64,000 bases of DNA from Bacillus sp. V5-8f (lineage in GTDB: Bacteria; Bacillota; Bacilli; Bacillales; DSM-1321): contig NZ_PGUW01000004.1 in assembly GCF_002863565.1 (NCBI RefSeq), positions 434,001-498,000 of the forward strand, read 5' to 3'. Below the pieces are notes generated by a model. That model was not told where the DNA came from, ran no database searches, and worked only from the letters and a program-made list of their open reading frames with translations. The position numbers were made by a program, and so were the translations under genes. Below are positions 26,554-36,720 of the stretch, in pieces; positions within the stretch are counted from its first letter, which is position 1; the number at the start of each line of letters is the position of its first letter.

Positions 26554-26562
26554 TGATATAAT
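26554..26562 (+). promoter_or_regulatory. Extended -10 promoter of the type I toxin mRNA
   Basis: TGATATAAT is a perfect extended -10 element; no good -35 is evident. It predicts a transcript starting near 26568, exactly where the 5' half of a long-range inverted repeat begins. Confidence 0.6.
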
Positions 26563-26621
26563 AAAGATACGGCAGTACAGATCAGTGGGCGGCCGGCCAC
26601 CCCGGAAAGGGGGTGAGGCTT

Positions 26622-26705
26622 CTGAGTATTTTCGAAACCTTAATGGCCATGTTTTCATTTGCCACTCTTGTCATCGCTATTTTGACTTTTCAGCATAGAA
26701 AATAG
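26622..26705 (+). CDS. Putative holin-like type I toxin (Hol-Tox/TxpA-like), about 27 aa
   Basis: This tiny hydrophobic peptide runs from CTG 26622 to TAG 26705. It has an N-terminal SIFETLMAMFSFATLVIAI TM helix and ends TFQHRK, matching the 'putative holin-like toxin' family of short toxins (S/T-x-F-E-x-L-M ... F-A-T-L-x-x-A-x-L-x-F). The SD AAAGGGGGTG is very strong and optimally placed for the CTG codon, where relatives usually have ATG. An in-frame GTG at 26613 would overlap the SD. Flanking RNA hairpins and 5'-3' complementary sequences fit a type I toxin-antitoxin locus in which translation is blocked by folding or antisense RNA. Confidence 0.7.
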   Translation: MSIFETLMAMFSFATLVIAILTFQHRK

Positions 26706-26740
26706 ACCTCCCATGGCCCTTATGCATATGGTAGGTCTAT
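26702..26740. terminator. Strong hairpin at the toxin stop codon (possible antisense-RNA terminator on the minus strand)
   Basis: ATAGACCT at 26702-26709 pairs with AGGTCTAT at 26733-26740, and inner CCAT with ATGG. On the minus strand it is followed by TTTTC, so it may end an antitoxin RNA overlapping the toxin 3' region. On the plus strand no T-run follows. Confidence 0.5.
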
Positions 26741-26787
26741 ACAAACTTAATATGAGCCGAGCCCCACTTTAAGGGACCGTCTGCCGT

Positions 26788-26830
26788 AAAGCCGTAAATG
26801 CTGGCACATTTACGGCTTTTATATTTTTTG
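26788..26830 (+). terminator. Intrinsic terminator of the toxin mRNA
   Basis: AAAGCCGTAAATG-ctggca-CATTTACGGCTTT followed by TATATTTTTT. Immediately before it, CTGCCGTA at 26781-26788 is complementary to TACGGCAG at the predicted mRNA 5' end (26568-26575). Confidence 0.85.
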
Positions 26831-26952
26831 CATTTCTTCCATAAGGATACCATAAGATTCTTGGACTGTCACGATAAGCATTATTATGTCTACCTTCAAT
26901 AGGCTGAATTTTTGTATAATTAGTGTAAACTTTAAAGGAAGGGGAATATAGC

Positions 26953-27603
26953 ATGGGATCAATTGTCTCACTTCAAATTGGAAGGCCGCAGCTGCAAATT
27001 CTTTCGGGCGCACAGCTTAATACCGCGATTAACAAAAATCCGGTAGAAAGCGCCGTAGCGACAAAGGAAAATATTAAAGGGGATGGTGTTGGAAACAGAA
27101 AAAATCATGGCGGGCCTGACCGGGTGATTTGTTTTTATGCCCATGAGCATTATCCAATGTGGGAAACACTTTTTGCGAAAAGGCTTCCAATGCCTGCTTT
27201 TGGTGAAAATCTCACAGTTAGGGGAATGAAAGAAGATGAGGTCTACATAGGAGATATTTTTAAAATTGGCGATGCGCTTGTCCAGATTACTCAAGGCCGT
27301 ATCCCGTGTGCAACCATTTCCTATTTTAATAAAGAGCACACATTACTTAAAAAGATCCTGGAAACAGCTTATACCGGCTATTTTGCAAGGGTTCTAGAAG
27401 AAGGTAGGATCTATTCCCAAGGCTCAATAGAGCTTATGGACAGGGTACAGGATAAAGTGAGTGTCCTTTATGGAAATCAGGTTCTTTTCCACGATAAGGA
27501 TGGGGTGGAGGGGTTGAGAAGGCTTCTGGAAATTGACGAACTTGCCGAAGTCTGGAAAAACAAAGCATCGCTGAAATTGGATGCTCTGTTTAAAAATAAA
27601 TAA
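26953..27603 (+). CDS. MOSC-domain protein (YiiM/YflK-like)
   Basis: This 216-aa protein carries a MOSC domain about residues 35-170, with KNHGGPDRVICFYAHEHYPMW, AFGENLTVRGMKEDEVYIGD and the conserved cysteine in QGRIPCATIS expected to bind molybdenum cofactor or sulfur. Relatives detoxify N-hydroxylated compounds or hydroxylaminopurines. A C-terminal helical 3-alpha domain is suggested at about 170-216. SD AAGGGGAA before ATG. Monocistronic. Confidence 0.85.
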   Translation: MGSIVSLQIGRPQLQILSGAQLNTAINKNPVESAVATKENIKGDGVGNRKNHGGPDRVICFYAHEHYPMWETLFAKRLPMPAFGENLTVRGMKEDEVYIGDIFKIGDALVQITQGRIPCATISYFNKEHTLLKKILETAYTGYFARVLEEGRIYSQGSIELMDRVQDKVSVLYGNQVLFHDKDGVEGLRRLLEIDELAEVWKNKASLKLDALFKNK

Positions 27604-27649
27604 GGATGTAATTCATTTTTCCGAAACACCTTATTGAAATACGGCATGC

Positions 27650-28264
27650 TTAAAAATGGTTCTTTTTGCAAATGGCTGTTACACATACAGTTAATTGCGG
27701 CCTTACCTTTTTGAATTTTACCGATATATCGCGGAAGCCTGCATAAAATAAATCCTGCTCGATTTGGACCGCATGGGAAAAGGTCTTTTCACGCGACGCA
27801 TCTTCTTCCCTCGGCTGCACAGTAATTGCGATTCTTCCCCCATCGCGCATTAATTGATGGATTCGGATCAACGATTTTCTTTTATTTTTCCAAAGTGGAT
27901 AGTTGTTTACTGAAATGACTTTTTTATAGGGTGATAGATTTTCGTTGAAATCAGCAATATCACCCTGGAACAATCTTAGACGCCCGTTTCTGATAACCTG
28001 CTCATTTTTTGAAAGGACAGTATGAAGCATAGTCTCTGACAAATCGATCCCGTCAATTTGGAGGTTCCGATATCTTTGGAACATTTCCTCAATGGCGTAT
28101 CCGGGACCAAATCCTATTTCTAAAATATGGTCTCCTGGTTGGATACCAAGCCGATCGATGGTCCAGCGGTTTATTTTTCTGTTCTCAAAAAACATCACCA
28201 AGCCTGCCAGCCTTCCTAGTGCGCCATTTGGTTTCCTAAACTGTTTTGCCAGTGCACCAAGCAT
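27650..28264 (-). CDS. Class I SAM-dependent methyltransferase
   Basis: This 204-aa protein has a Rossmann methyltransferase core: motif I DHILEIGFGPGYAIEEM at about residue 45, acidic loop IDGIDLSETML, motif LRLFQGDIADF and post-motif DGGRIAITVQPRE. The substrate is unknown. It is basic at the C terminus. SD AAGGAGG before ATG on the minus strand. Convergent with the MOSC gene and divergent from the deacetylase gene. Confidence 0.83.
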   Translation of the reverse strand: MLGALAKQFRKPNGALGRLAGLVMFFENRKINRWTIDRLGIQPGDHILEIGFGPGYAIEEMFQRYRNLQIDGIDLSETMLHTVLSKNEQVIRNGRLRLFQGDIADFNENLSPYKKVISVNNYPLWKNKRKSLIRIHQLMRDGGRIAITVQPREEDASREKTFSHAVQIEQDLFYAGFRDISVKFKKVRPQLTVCVTAICKKNHF

Positions 28265-28593
28265 CTTGATCCTCCTTGTCTTTAATTGGGCTTTTACTAT
28301 TCATATAACCAAAATAAACGTAACGAAACATCTGTAGACATATAATTGTTGTTTACAAAAATCAAATCCATTGTATTTCCTCCTCACTAAAACAGGCATC
28401 CTAAGTGTCTTTATTGATATTTGTTAGGGAAAAAAAGCGTTTTTTGCAAGAAGAAGGATTGGTGGTGACATTCTCCTCATTTATCAAGGGTTCGAATTAC
28501 GGCTTCTTTTTCTTTACGGTACCAAGAAAACTTAATGGAATGAAACACTTTCACGAAGTTCACATTATTAATAAAAGGAAAGGGGTAGATCAC

Positions 28594-29385
28594 GTGAAAG
28601 TGCTATTTAGTTTTCTTTTCTTCTTTTTTCTTGTGAATGATACAGCTGGGGCTCCTATGGCGAGTCATGCACCTGCAGGCCTCCGAATCAAGGAAATGGC
28701 TCGGCCGAATCCGGATGAATTTATGCAGTTTGACCCCATAAAAAGGGCAGAGCAGCAAAAAATAGCATACCTCACATTTGATGATGGCCCATCGACTAAT
28801 ACAAGGGCGGTTCTTGATATCCTTGACAGATACAAAATAAAAGCCACTTTTTTTGTTATGGGTCATGAAGAGCCATATGCCATGAAAGGGTACGAGGAAA
28901 TCAAACGGAGGGGTCATGTTGTCGCCCTACATTGTTTTACGCATGACTATTCCGTTATTTACCGATCTAAAGATGCATATCTTAACGATTTGAACCAGCT
29001 TGAAGCGTTTCTAAAGAAAAATTTCGACCTTTCTTCAAAGCTTGTACGTTTACCTGGAGGTTCTAGAAATATTACGACGAGGCAGGCAAGCACACAACAT
29101 GTAGTTCCAGGTATTATTAACGAGCTTTCTAAAAAAGGGTATGTTTACTATGACTGGAATGTCGATTCAAAGGATGGTGATAGTCCATTTGTTAGCGAGC
29201 AGGCCATTATTAGAAACGTTTTGAAAGGGACAGTAAATCAGGAACATGCAGTTATTTTGCTCCATGACATCAATAGCATGAAAAATACGGTCAAGGCTCT
29301 TCCTGAAATTATCGAGGGTTTAAAAGCCCAGGGCTTCGCGTTTGATAGTATCCATGAGTACTCGCCTCAAGTGCAATTTAAATAA
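28594..29385 (+). CDS. Secreted polysaccharide deacetylase (NodB homology)
   Basis: This exported protein of about 263 aa starts VKVLFSFLFFFFLVND (GTG 28594, GGAAAGGGG 8-9 nt upstream), giving a signal peptide of about 20 residues. The long open frame back to 28405 is not likely coding. Catalytic NodB motifs: IAYLTFDDGPS (Asp base and metal Asp), HCFTHDY (HxxxH metal site), RLPGGSRN and AVILLHDI. It probably removes acetyl groups from peptidoglycan or other surface GlcNAc/MurNAc residues, as in YheN/PdaA-type enzymes. Confidence 0.87.
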   Translation: MKVLFSFLFFFFLVNDTAGAPMASHAPAGLRIKEMARPNPDEFMQFDPIKRAEQQKIAYLTFDDGPSTNTRAVLDILDRYKIKATFFVMGHEEPYAMKGYEEIKRRGHVVALHCFTHDYSVIYRSKDAYLNDLNQLEAFLKKNFDLSSKLVRLPGGSRNITTRQASTQHVVPGIINELSKKGYVYYDWNVDSKDGDSPFVSEQAIIRNVLKGTVNQEHAVILLHDINSMKNTVKALPEIIEGLKAQGFAFDSIHEYSPQVQFK

Positions 29386-29478
29386 TACTAGCATTAACAA
29401 TGTATATAAGAACCTCCCTTCTTGTTTGAATAGAAGATTAGTTTGTATAATAGAAACAACAAGAAGGAGGCACTATCA

Positions 29479-30555
29479 TTGAAAGAACTATCTATTGATG
29501 AATTTATTGAAAAAAATGATGCAGTCGCTATTGATGTACGTTCCCCTATTGAATTTGCTGAAGGATCGATTCCGAACGCCAAGAATATTCCTTTGTTTAC
29601 AAATAGGGAAAGGGAAGAAGTAGGGACGATTTATAAACAACAAGGACCGCAAGCGGCTAAATGGAGAGCCATGGAGATTGTCTCTCCAAAGATTCCCGGC
29701 CTTTTAACTGAAATCAAAAGGGTAAAGGAAAACGGAAAAGAACCGGTTCTCTATTGCTGGCGCGGGGGGAGCCGGAGCCAGTCCATGGCTACTTTTGCCG
29801 CCCTGTCGGGACTCGAAGTGCCTAGAATTGTTGGAGGGTACCGGGCTTATCGTGAAAAAATACTGGAACAGATACCTGAAATGCTCCAGAAAAAAGCGAT
29901 TGTTCTACACGGGATGACGGGTGTCGGGAAAACGTTAATCCTTGAAGAATTGAAGGGAAAAGGGTACCCGGTATTAGACTTGGAGAAATACGCAAACCAC
30001 CGTGGATCCGTTTTCGGCTCATTTGGACAAGGGGATCCTCATAATCAAAAAATCTTTGACGCGCTTTTGTTTGACGAATTATCCCAAATGTCACCATCGA
30101 ATTATTTTATTATGGAAGCCGAGAGTAAACGAATCGGCCGGGCGACACAACCTGATGCCTTATTAACCGCGAAAGAAGAAGGAATCCACATCAGTGTTCA
30201 TGCCCTAATGGAAACGCGGACAAAACGGATATATGAAGAGTACGTTTTTCCTTATAAAGAACAACCGTGGTTTAAAGAAAGAGTATGGGAAAGCATCCAC
30301 AAAATCGAAAAGAAAATCCGAAACAAGGAGTCTTTGCAGAGCTTGTACGAAGCAATAGAAACAGAAAACTATGAAAAGGTTATCAATATCCTGTTTGTGG
30401 ACTATTATGACCCTCAATATTCCCACAAAGAAAATTCTTATCAAGGGGAATTTTTTTATGTGAATGCCGATTCCATCGCCAGTGCTGTAGCCGAGATTGA
30501 AAAAATTATTGAAAAGATTGGATTTGCTGTACCTTCCCAGCTTAATTCACAATAA
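29479..30555 (+). CDS. selU: tRNA 2-selenouridine/geranyl-2-thiouridine synthase
   Basis: This 358-aa protein has an N-terminal rhodanese domain (DVRSPIEFAEGSIPNAKNIP), with catalytic Cys in PVLYCWRGGSRSQSMA, and a C-terminal P-loop domain (LHGMTGVGKTLILEEL). It replaces sulfur by selenium in wobble 2-thiouridine of certain tRNAs using selenophosphate. TTG 29479 with AAGGAGG 8 nt upstream is the start; the open frame above it overlaps the SD. No selD lies in this window, so its selenophosphate supply must be encoded elsewhere or the enzyme acts as a geranyl transferase. Confidence 0.92.
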   Translation: MKELSIDEFIEKNDAVAIDVRSPIEFAEGSIPNAKNIPLFTNREREEVGTIYKQQGPQAAKWRAMEIVSPKIPGLLTEIKRVKENGKEPVLYCWRGGSRSQSMATFAALSGLEVPRIVGGYRAYREKILEQIPEMLQKKAIVLHGMTGVGKTLILEELKGKGYPVLDLEKYANHRGSVFGSFGQGDPHNQKIFDALLFDELSQMSPSNYFIMEAESKRIGRATQPDALLTAKEEGIHISVHALMETRTKRIYEEYVFPYKEQPWFKERVWESIHKIEKKIRNKESLQSLYEAIETENYEKVINILFVDYYDPQYSHKENSYQGEFFYVNADSIASAVAEIEKIIEKIGFAVPSQLNSQ

Positions 30556-30603
30556 TAAACAGAATATACCTCCTTTGCAGGTCAAGGGAGGTACTTTGCT
30601 TTG

Positions 30604-30637
30604 GAGCCGGATGTTTATTCAGGCTCGTTTTTTTTAA
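30604..30637 (+). terminator. Intrinsic terminator(s) after selU
   Basis: GAGCC...GGCTC hairpin followed by TTTTTTTT. A second hairpin (TACCTCC...GGGAGGTA) precedes it at about 30566-30592. Confidence 0.75.
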
Positions 30638-30776
30638 ATATCCATCCTCTATTTCCTTAAAAAAGTATCGAAAAAACAGATTCTCTATACTGAAAAGCGT
30701 TAACTAAGTGGTTTAGTTTTCCTTTGTTCAGGAAAATAGATAGAGAAAAAAACCATTTGAAAGGACAAGTATAGAT

Positions 30777-31544
30777 ATGCTTCCATCACTGTTTTTGGCA
30801 CACGGAACACCCACCCTTGCTTTAGAAAAACATGAATATGCGGAATTTCTTAAGGGCTATGCATCGGAAATCCCAGTCCCAAAAGCTATTGTGATATTAT
30901 CAGCACATTGGGAAAGCAGTGAACAAACCGTTACCGCGGTGCAGAAACATGGGATCATCCATGATTTTACCGGATTTTCAGAGGAGCTTTATGACATTAC
31001 ATATCCTGCACCAGGCATGCTTGAATTGGCAGATGATATTCTATCTTTATTGGCCCATGCTGGTGTATTTGCTTTGTTAGATAATAGGCGTCCACTTGAT
31101 CACGGGGCATGGGTCCCGCTGCATATCATGTACCCGAATGCGGATATACCAGTCATTCCTCTTTCCATTAATCCAAATCTCTCAAATAAAAGGCAATATG
31201 AGATTGGTATGGCACTGGCTGAATTAAGGAGTAAGGATGTATTAATAATTGGAAGCGGCGGAATTGTCCATAATCCAGAGGAATTCCGATTGGATATGGA
31301 TGTTGCAGAGGGATGGGCTGTTTATTTCGAAGAATGGGTCGAAGAAAAAATATGCAATTGGGAATTGGATGATCTGTTTAACTATGAAGCATTAGCACCA
31401 TATGCAATTTCCGCAGTACCCACTAAGGAGCACTTTACACCTCTGTTAATCGCGATGGGCGCAGGGCATGAAAATAAGGATCCCCGTTTGCTTTACCGAT
31501 CTTTTGAATACGGAAATTTGAGCCTGACTGCATGGGAGTTTTGA
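30777..31544 (+). CDS. Class III extradiol (DODA/YgiD-type) dioxygenase
   Basis: This 255-aa cytoplasmic metalloenzyme of the LigB superfamily has an N-terminal metal-binding FLAHGTPT, then VILSAHWES, the HGIIHDFTGF segment, RPLDHGAWVPLHIMYP and IIGSGGIVHNPEEF, the expected His/Glu ligands of the YgiD family. Substrates of bacterial relatives are aromatic diols such as DOPA; the natural substrate is unknown. ATG start with AAAGGACA upstream. Confidence 0.87.
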   Translation: MLPSLFLAHGTPTLALEKHEYAEFLKGYASEIPVPKAIVILSAHWESSEQTVTAVQKHGIIHDFTGFSEELYDITYPAPGMLELADDILSLLAHAGVFALLDNRRPLDHGAWVPLHIMYPNADIPVIPLSINPNLSNKRQYEIGMALAELRSKDVLIIGSGGIVHNPEEFRLDMDVAEGWAVYFEEWVEEKICNWELDDLFNYEALAPYAISAVPTKEHFTPLLIAMGAGHENKDPRLLYRSFEYGNLSLTAWEF

Positions 31545-31752
31545 AATAAATCAGTCAGGAGCGGTACAGTTTAACACCAATTATCAGGCAATACAGGGAA
31601 GGATATAAAAAGTAATGAAAAGCAAAGCAAATTGTGAAAAAAGTACGATTTCGTTCAATTTTCAGCCAATAATAAAAAAATGCCGTTCTTTTTCACTATT
31701 ATTGCAGTTCTAAGGTTTGGATATTTCCCGGAAAACATGATAATATAGCATT

Positions 31753-31766
31753 TGAAAACGTTTTAT
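31753..31766 (+). promoter_or_regulatory. Candidate cre (CcpA) site upstream of odhA
   Basis: TGAAAACGTTTTAT matches the catabolite-responsive element consensus TGWAANCGNTNWCA except at the last two positions, and includes a palindromic AAAACGTTTT. It lies about 150 nt before odhA. Some 30 nt further on, ACTATTTT and AAAATAGT form a hairpin (31799-31828). The 350-nt leader has no gene. Confidence 0.35.
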
Positions 31767-31912
31767 GCTTTGAATTTTAATAATCTTTCAAAAAAAACAC
31801 TATTTTTATATAGTAAATCGAAAATAGTTCCTGTTTTTTGGAGAATGTATTGATTTTTTTAGAGCCAAAAACGAAGATGTGAAAATTCTACGAACAGTTG
31901 GGGGTTTACGAA

Positions 31913-34768
31913 ATGGCCAACAAGGATGCTAGCGCATATGACCCATGGAAAGTTTTTTCTGGTCCAAACCTTGGCTACGTCATGGAGCAATACGATTTAT
32001 TTCAAACAAATCCGGATGAAGTAGATCCGGAGCTAAAAACTTTTTTTGAAACCTACGGCCCTCCATCCGAGGAGATCGTAGCTGGGACAGTGAGCGCTCA
32101 AATCCCGGTACAGCAACCGGTCTCTTCATCTGGTTCGCTCCCGATGAAGAAAATCATGTCGGCTGTAAAGCTTGCTGAAAATATCCGTACATATGGGCAC
32201 CTTGCTGCTGATATTTATCCGTTAAATGAGATTGAGCTTGATCATGAACTTCTTCATCTTGATAATTACGGGTTAACTGCCGAGGATTTAAAGGGGATAC
32301 CGGCTGACCTGATTTGTGATGCTGCGCCATCGAACGTGAAAAACGGCTATGAAGCAATCCAATACTTAAAAGAGCTTTATACCAAAACGATTGCTTTTGA
32401 ATTTTCTCAGGTAAATGACCCTGAGGAAAGGAAATGGCTGAATAACATGGTTGAGTCTGGGGAGATTTTCCCTGAGATTTCTAAAGAAAAGAAAAACCTG
32501 CTTTTAAAGAGGTTGAATGAGGTAGAGGGCTTTGAGAAGTTCCTTCACCGTACATATGTAGGCCAAAAGCGGTTCTCAATTGAAGGACTGGATTCCCTTG
32601 TTCCGGTTCTTGATGAAATCATTTCAGAAACCGTCCAAAATGGGACTCCAAATGTTAACATTGCCATGGCACACCGCGGCCGTTTGAATGTGCTTGCTCA
32701 CGTGCTTGGTAAACCCTATGAAATCATCTTTTCCGAATTCCAGCATTCGCCAAACAAAGACCTGGTTCCTTCTGAAGGTTCCGTCGGGATTAACTATGGC
32801 TGGACTGGAGACGTAAAATACCATTTAGGCCTTGATAAACAAATTACGAAAGAAAATACACAAAAAGCCAGGCTGACACTTGCTAACAATCCAAGCCATT
32901 TGGAGGTTGTCGGACCTGTAGTGGAAGGTTATACACGGGCCGCGCAAGATAACAGAACAAAGTCAGGTTTCCCTGAAACCGATATCGAAAAGTCGCTTGC
33001 TATACTTGTTCACGGGGATGCAGCATTCCCTGGTGAAGGTATTGTTCCCGAAACCATTAATTTAAGCCGGTTGAGAGGCTATCAAATTGGCGGGGCCATC
33101 CACATCATTGCAAACAATATGATTGGCTTTACGACTGAAAGCGAGGATTCTCGCTCTACAAAATACGCAAGCGATCCGGCAAAAGGCTTTGAAGTCCCAA
33201 TCGTGCATGTGAATGCAGATGATATCGAGGCATGCCTTGCTGCAGCCTCCCTTGCACATAAGTACCGTACGAAGTTCAAGAAGGACTTCCTGATTGACTT
33301 GATCGGATACAGGCGTTTTGGTCATAACGAAATGGATGAACCGCTTGTTACACAGCCGCAGATGTATACTTTGATTCACAAGCATCCAACTGCTAAAGAA
33401 ATTTATGCAAATCAACTGCTTAAGTCTGGGAATGCCACCCAGGAAGAAATCGCTCAGGTTGAAGAGCAAGTGGAGGCAAAGCTTAAAAAAGCCTATGATC
33501 GAGTATATGGAAACAAACCGGAGGAACCAGAGGAATTAAATCCGCCTGAGACCGTAGAGCATGGTTTGCCAAAGCTTGACACTTCTGTATCTGAAGAAGA
33601 ATTGAAAGCGATTAATGAAGGTCTGTTGAAATGGCCTGAAGGATTTAAGGCGAACAAAAAGCTCGGCCGCATCCTGTCAAGGCGCCTAGATTCATTTGGT
33701 GAAAATGGCAAGATTGATTGGGCCCATGCAGAATCTTTGGCTTTTGCGACTATATTAAAAGATGGAACACCGATCCGATTGACTGGACAAGATTCAGAGC
33801 GTGGAACATTTGCCCAGCGTAACATTGTCCTTCATGACAGTGAAACCGGGAAGACGTTTTCCCCGCTGCATACATTAGATGGGGTAAAAGCATCCTTTGC
33901 TGTACACAATAGCCCGTTAACGGAAACAGCGGTACTTGCTTTTGAATACGGTTATAATGTTTTTGCTCCTGAAACGCTTGTACTTTGGGAAGCGCAGTTT
34001 GGAGACTTTGCAAATACTGCCCAGGTCATTTTTGATCAGTTCATCGCAGCCGGTCGTGCAAAATGGGGACAAAAGTCCGGGCTTGTTATGCTACTTCCTC
34101 ATGGTTATGAAGGGCAGGGGCCCGAACACTCCAGTGCCCGCCTTGAAAGGTACTTATCATTGGCTGCTGAGAATAACTGGACTGTGGCAAACTTAAGTTC
34201 TGCTGCCCAGTATTTCCATCTGCTAAGAAGGCAGGCGGGAATTCTTGAACTGGAGGAAGTGCGCCCGCTTGTTATCATGACACCAAAAAGTATGCTTAGA
34301 AACCAAACAATGGCATCACAAATATCGGAATTCAGTGAAGGTGTATTCCGACCAGTCGTCGAAACTCCAAGCGGCAATCCGGAAATGGTGGAGCGGGTCG
34401 TATTCTGCACAGGCAAGATTGCAGTGGAATTACGGGAATTAGCAGCTTCCCAGGAAGGTTTAGAGTGGCTGAAAATAATTAGTATCGAGGAAATTTATCC
34501 GTTCCCGTTCAAAGAGATTTGTAATCTTCTCAGTCAATATCCAAATCTCAAAGAATTGTTCTGGCTTCAGGAAGAACCGAAAAACATGGGGGCATGGAGC
34601 TATATTGAACCAAGGATCAATGCTGCTGCACCAGCCGGCCTTTCTGTGTCCTATATCGGCCGCAAGCGCAGATCAAGTCCTGCAGAGGGTGATCCGCTGG
34701 CCCATAAAAAGAAACAGCAGAAAATAATGAGGGAAGCAATCACGCGTACTGTAGAGGGGGAAAAGTAA
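31913..34768 (+). CDS. odhA: 2-oxoglutarate dehydrogenase E1 component
   Basis: This 951-aa thiamine-diphosphate enzyme of the TCA cycle decarboxylates 2-oxoglutarate and passes succinyl to OdhB. Diagnostic segments: the N-terminal [49 protein letters not shown] with ThDP-binding [25 protein letters not shown], and the C-terminal transketolase part [20 protein letters not shown]. Length is normal for Bacillus (about 940-950). The start is ATG 31913 after GGGGGTTTACGAA; an in-frame upstream TTG overlaps the SD. It is followed 1 nt later by odhB. Confidence 0.97.
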   Translation: MANKDASAYDPWKVFSGPNLGYVMEQYDLFQTNPDEVDPELKTFFETYGPPSEEIVAGTVSAQIPVQQPVSSSGSLPMKKIMSAVKLAENIRTYGHLAADIYPLNEIELDHELLHLDNYGLTAEDLKGIPADLICDAAPSNVKNGYEAIQYLKELYTKTIAFEFSQVNDPEERKWLNNMVESGEIFPEISKEKKNLLLKRLNEVEGFEKFLHRTYVGQKRFSIEGLDSLVPVLDEIISETVQNGTPNVNIAMAHRGRLNVLAHVLGKPYEIIFSEFQHSPNKDLVPSEGSVGINYGWTGDVKYHLGLDKQITKENTQKARLTLANNPSHLEVVGPVVEGYTRAAQDNRTKSGFPETDIEKSLAILVHGDAAFPGEGIVPETINLSRLRGYQIGGAIHIIANNMIGFTTESEDSRSTKYASDPAKGFEVPIVHVNADDIEACLAAASLAHKYRTKFKKDFLIDLIGYRRFGHNEMDEPLVTQPQMYTLIHKHPTAKEIYANQLLKSGNATQEEIAQVEEQVEAKLKKAYDRVYGNKPEEPEELNPPETVEHGLPKLDTSVSEEELKAINEGLLKWPEGFKANKKLGRILSRRLDSFGENGKIDWAHAESLAFATILKDGTPIRLTGQDSERGTFAQRNIVLHDSETGKTFSPLHTLDGVKASFAVHNSPLTETAVLAFEYGYNVFAPETLVLWEAQFGDFANTAQVIFDQFIAAGRAKWGQKSGLVMLLPHGYEGQGPEHSSARLERYLSLAAENNWTVANLSSAAQYFHLLRRQAGILELEEVRPLVIMTPKSMLRNQTMASQISEFSEGVFRPVVETPSGNPEMVERVVFCTGKIAVELRELAASQEGLEWLKIISIEEIYPFPFKEICNLLSQYPNLKELFWLQEEPKNMGAWSYIEPRINAAAPAGLSVSYIGRKRRSSPAEGDPLAHKKKQQKIMREAITRTVEGEK

Positions 34769-34769
34769 G

Positions 34770-36062
34770 ATGGCTGAAGTCAAAGTGCCAGAATTAGCGG
34801 AATCCATTTCGGAAGGAACAGTTGCCCAATGGCTAAAACAACCGGGGGACCACGTAGAAAAAGGTGACTATATCGTTGAGCTTGAAACTGATAAAGTAAA
34901 CGTTGAAATCATTTCTGAACACGCAGGAACGATTCAGGAACTTCTTGCTGATGAAGGCGATACCGTCCAAGTTGGACAGGCAATCGCAATTGTTGATGAA
35001 AGCGGTACAGCCGGAGGATCATCTTCGGCAGCGGCTGAAGCTCCTAAGGCAGAAGCCCAAGCCCCGGCAGCAGCACCTGAAGCAGCAAAGGCTGCCCCGG
35101 CAGCTGAAAGCGCACCTGAACAGCCGGTGACGAAAGATGAGTCTAGTGCCGTAAATGGCCAAAGAACTATTGCATCACCAGCAGCCCGAAAGCTAGCTCG
35201 GGAAAAAGGAATCGATTTGACTCAGGTTCCTGTAACGGATCCGCTTGGCAGAGTTCGTGTCCAGGACGTTGAAGCAGCAGGAAAAGCTCCTGTAAAAACG
35301 GCTGCACCGGCTCCTGCAGCACAGACAAAGCCTGCTCCGGCTGTGCAACTACAGAATGATGAACGAGTAGAAGTTATTAAAATGTCGCGCCGCCGCCAAA
35401 CCATTGCGAAGCGATTGGTGGAGGTGCAGCAAACGGCAGCAATGCTGACAACATTTAATGAAGTAGATATGACTGCGATCATGGAGCTGCGCAACCGCCG
35501 CAAGGATGCATTCTTCAAGCAGCATGATGTGAAGCTCGGTTTTATGTCTTTCTTCACCAAAGCTGTAATTGGGGCGCTTAAGAAGTACCCACTGTTAAAT
35601 GCCGAAATTCAGGGCAATGAAATCATTAAGAAAAACTTCTACGATATCGGTGTTGCTGTCTCAACTGATGAAGGACTGGTTGTACCGGTTGTCAGGGATG
35701 CGGACCGAAAAGGCTTTGCCGACATTGAAAGCTCTATTGCTGATTTGGCTGTTAAAGCCCGGAACAATAAACTGGCGCTTTCCGACCTTCAAGGCGGTAC
35801 ATTTACCATTACAAATGGCGGTACTTTCGGTTCCCTGCTTTCAACGCCAATTCTGAACGCTCCACAGGTCGGAATTCTGGGAATGCACAAAATCCAGGTA
35901 AGACCGGTTGCGATTGATAAGGATCGTATGGAAAACAGACCAATGATGTATCTTGCATTATCTTATGACCACCGCATCGTTGACGGTAAGGAAGCGGTTG
36001 GTTTCCTCGTAACAGTGAAAGAATTGCTGGAAGATCCTGAACAATTATTATTGGAAGGCTGA
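34770..36062 (+). CDS. odhB: Dihydrolipoyllysine-residue succinyltransferase, E2 of 2-oxoglutarate dehydrogenase
   Basis: This 430-aa protein has a lipoyl domain at residues 1-77 with the lipoylated lysine in [12 protein letters not shown]. An Ala/Pro/Glu linker follows, then a peripheral subunit-binding domain about 130-165 ([19 protein letters not shown]) and a second Ala/Pro linker. The catalytic core spans about 200-430, ending in the active-site [16 protein letters not shown]. It begins 1 nt after the odhA stop with its SD (GAGGGGGAAAAG) inside odhA, so the two are translationally linked. Confidence 0.97.
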   Translation: MAEVKVPELAESISEGTVAQWLKQPGDHVEKGDYIVELETDKVNVEIISEHAGTIQELLADEGDTVQVGQAIAIVDESGTAGGSSSAAAEAPKAEAQAPAAAPEAAKAAPAAESAPEQPVTKDESSAVNGQRTIASPAARKLAREKGIDLTQVPVTDPLGRVRVQDVEAAGKAPVKTAAPAPAAQTKPAPAVQLQNDERVEVIKMSRRRQTIAKRLVEVQQTAAMLTTFNEVDMTAIMELRNRRKDAFFKQHDVKLGFMSFFTKAVIGALKKYPLLNAEIQGNEIIKKNFYDIGVAVSTDEGLVVPVVRDADRKGFADIESSIADLAVKARNNKLALSDLQGGTFTITNGGTFGSLLSTPILNAPQVGILGMHKIQVRPVAIDKDRMENRPMMYLALSYDHRIVDGKEAVGFLVTVKELLEDPEQLLLEG

Positions 36063-36084
36063 TTAATTTTTATAGGTTGCCCGC

Positions 36085-36113
36085 CCCCTGTCTGTCCTCA
36101 GACAGGGGTTTTC
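36085..36113 (+). terminator. Intrinsic terminator after odhAB
   Basis: CCCCTGTCTG-tcct-CAGACAGGGG, then TTTTC. Perfect 10-bp stem. Confidence 0.95.
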
Positions 36114-36278
36114 TTGCAAGTATGGGGAGCGACTTGCAGAAGTTTGTGTGTTTTGAACGAATTATGGATATATTTGGAAATAATATGTGGAAGTTTGGAC
36201 AGATTGCCATGAATTTTGAACAGATTAAACTGAAAATTTAATAAAACAGTTCTCACCCAAAAGCAGGAGGCGGAAGAA

Positions 36279-36680
36279 ATGTTAAAAAAGATTAACCTAG
36301 AGACGGCAAAGCGTGATGATATGATAGAAGTTACTGGGGACGTACAAAAATTTATTTCCGAAGCCGGACTTGAGTCCGGCACCGCTTTAGTTTATTGTCC
36401 TCATACGACAGCAGGAATTACAATCAATGAGAATGCAGATCCCGATGTTAAACAGGATATGCTGCGTAGATTTGACGAAATATATCCGTGGAGTCAGACT
36501 CTTGACTTACATGATGAAGGGAACACCGCTGCCCATATGAAGGCAAGCACTGTAGGTTCTTCCCAGCAAATAATCATCCATCAGGGGAAATTAGTGCTTG
36601 GCACCTGGCAAGGCATCTATTTCTGCGAGTTTGACGGTCCCCGCAACAGGCATTTTTTCGTCAAACTAATGGAGGGTTAA
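36279..36680 (+). CDS. YjbQ/UPF0047 family protein (YugU-like)
   Basis: This 133-aa protein shows conserved family motifs, including [37 protein letters not shown] and [18 protein letters not shown]. These form the metal-binding, beta-barrel UPF0047 fold, reported to have weak secondary thiamine-phosphate synthase activity. The true role is unclear. SD AGGAGGCG before ATG. Monocistronic. Confidence 0.87.
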   Translation: MLKKINLETAKRDDMIEVTGDVQKFISEAGLESGTALVYCPHTTAGITINENADPDVKQDMLRRFDEIYPWSQTLDLHDEGNTAAHMKASTVGSSQQIIIHQGKLVLGTWQGIYFCEFDGPRNRHFFVKLMEG

Positions 36681-36688
36681 TTTTTGAG

Positions 36689-36720
36689 AGGTAAGCAACC
36701 ATAGCTTACCTTCTTTTTTG
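36689..36720 (+). terminator. Intrinsic terminator after the YjbQ-family gene
   Basis: AGGTAAGC-aaccata-GCTTACCT then TCTTTTTT. The following roughly 250 nt up to 36975 contain a 12-bp palindrome (GGTCAATTGACC, 36832-36843) and AT-rich sequence that probably holds the promoter of the T7SS effector operon. Confidence 0.88.

Noticed and set aside
28405-28593. Upstream extension of the polysaccharide deacetylase frame
   Set aside because: No signal peptide or ribosome site fits. The GTG at 28594 has an SD and starts a normal signal peptide.
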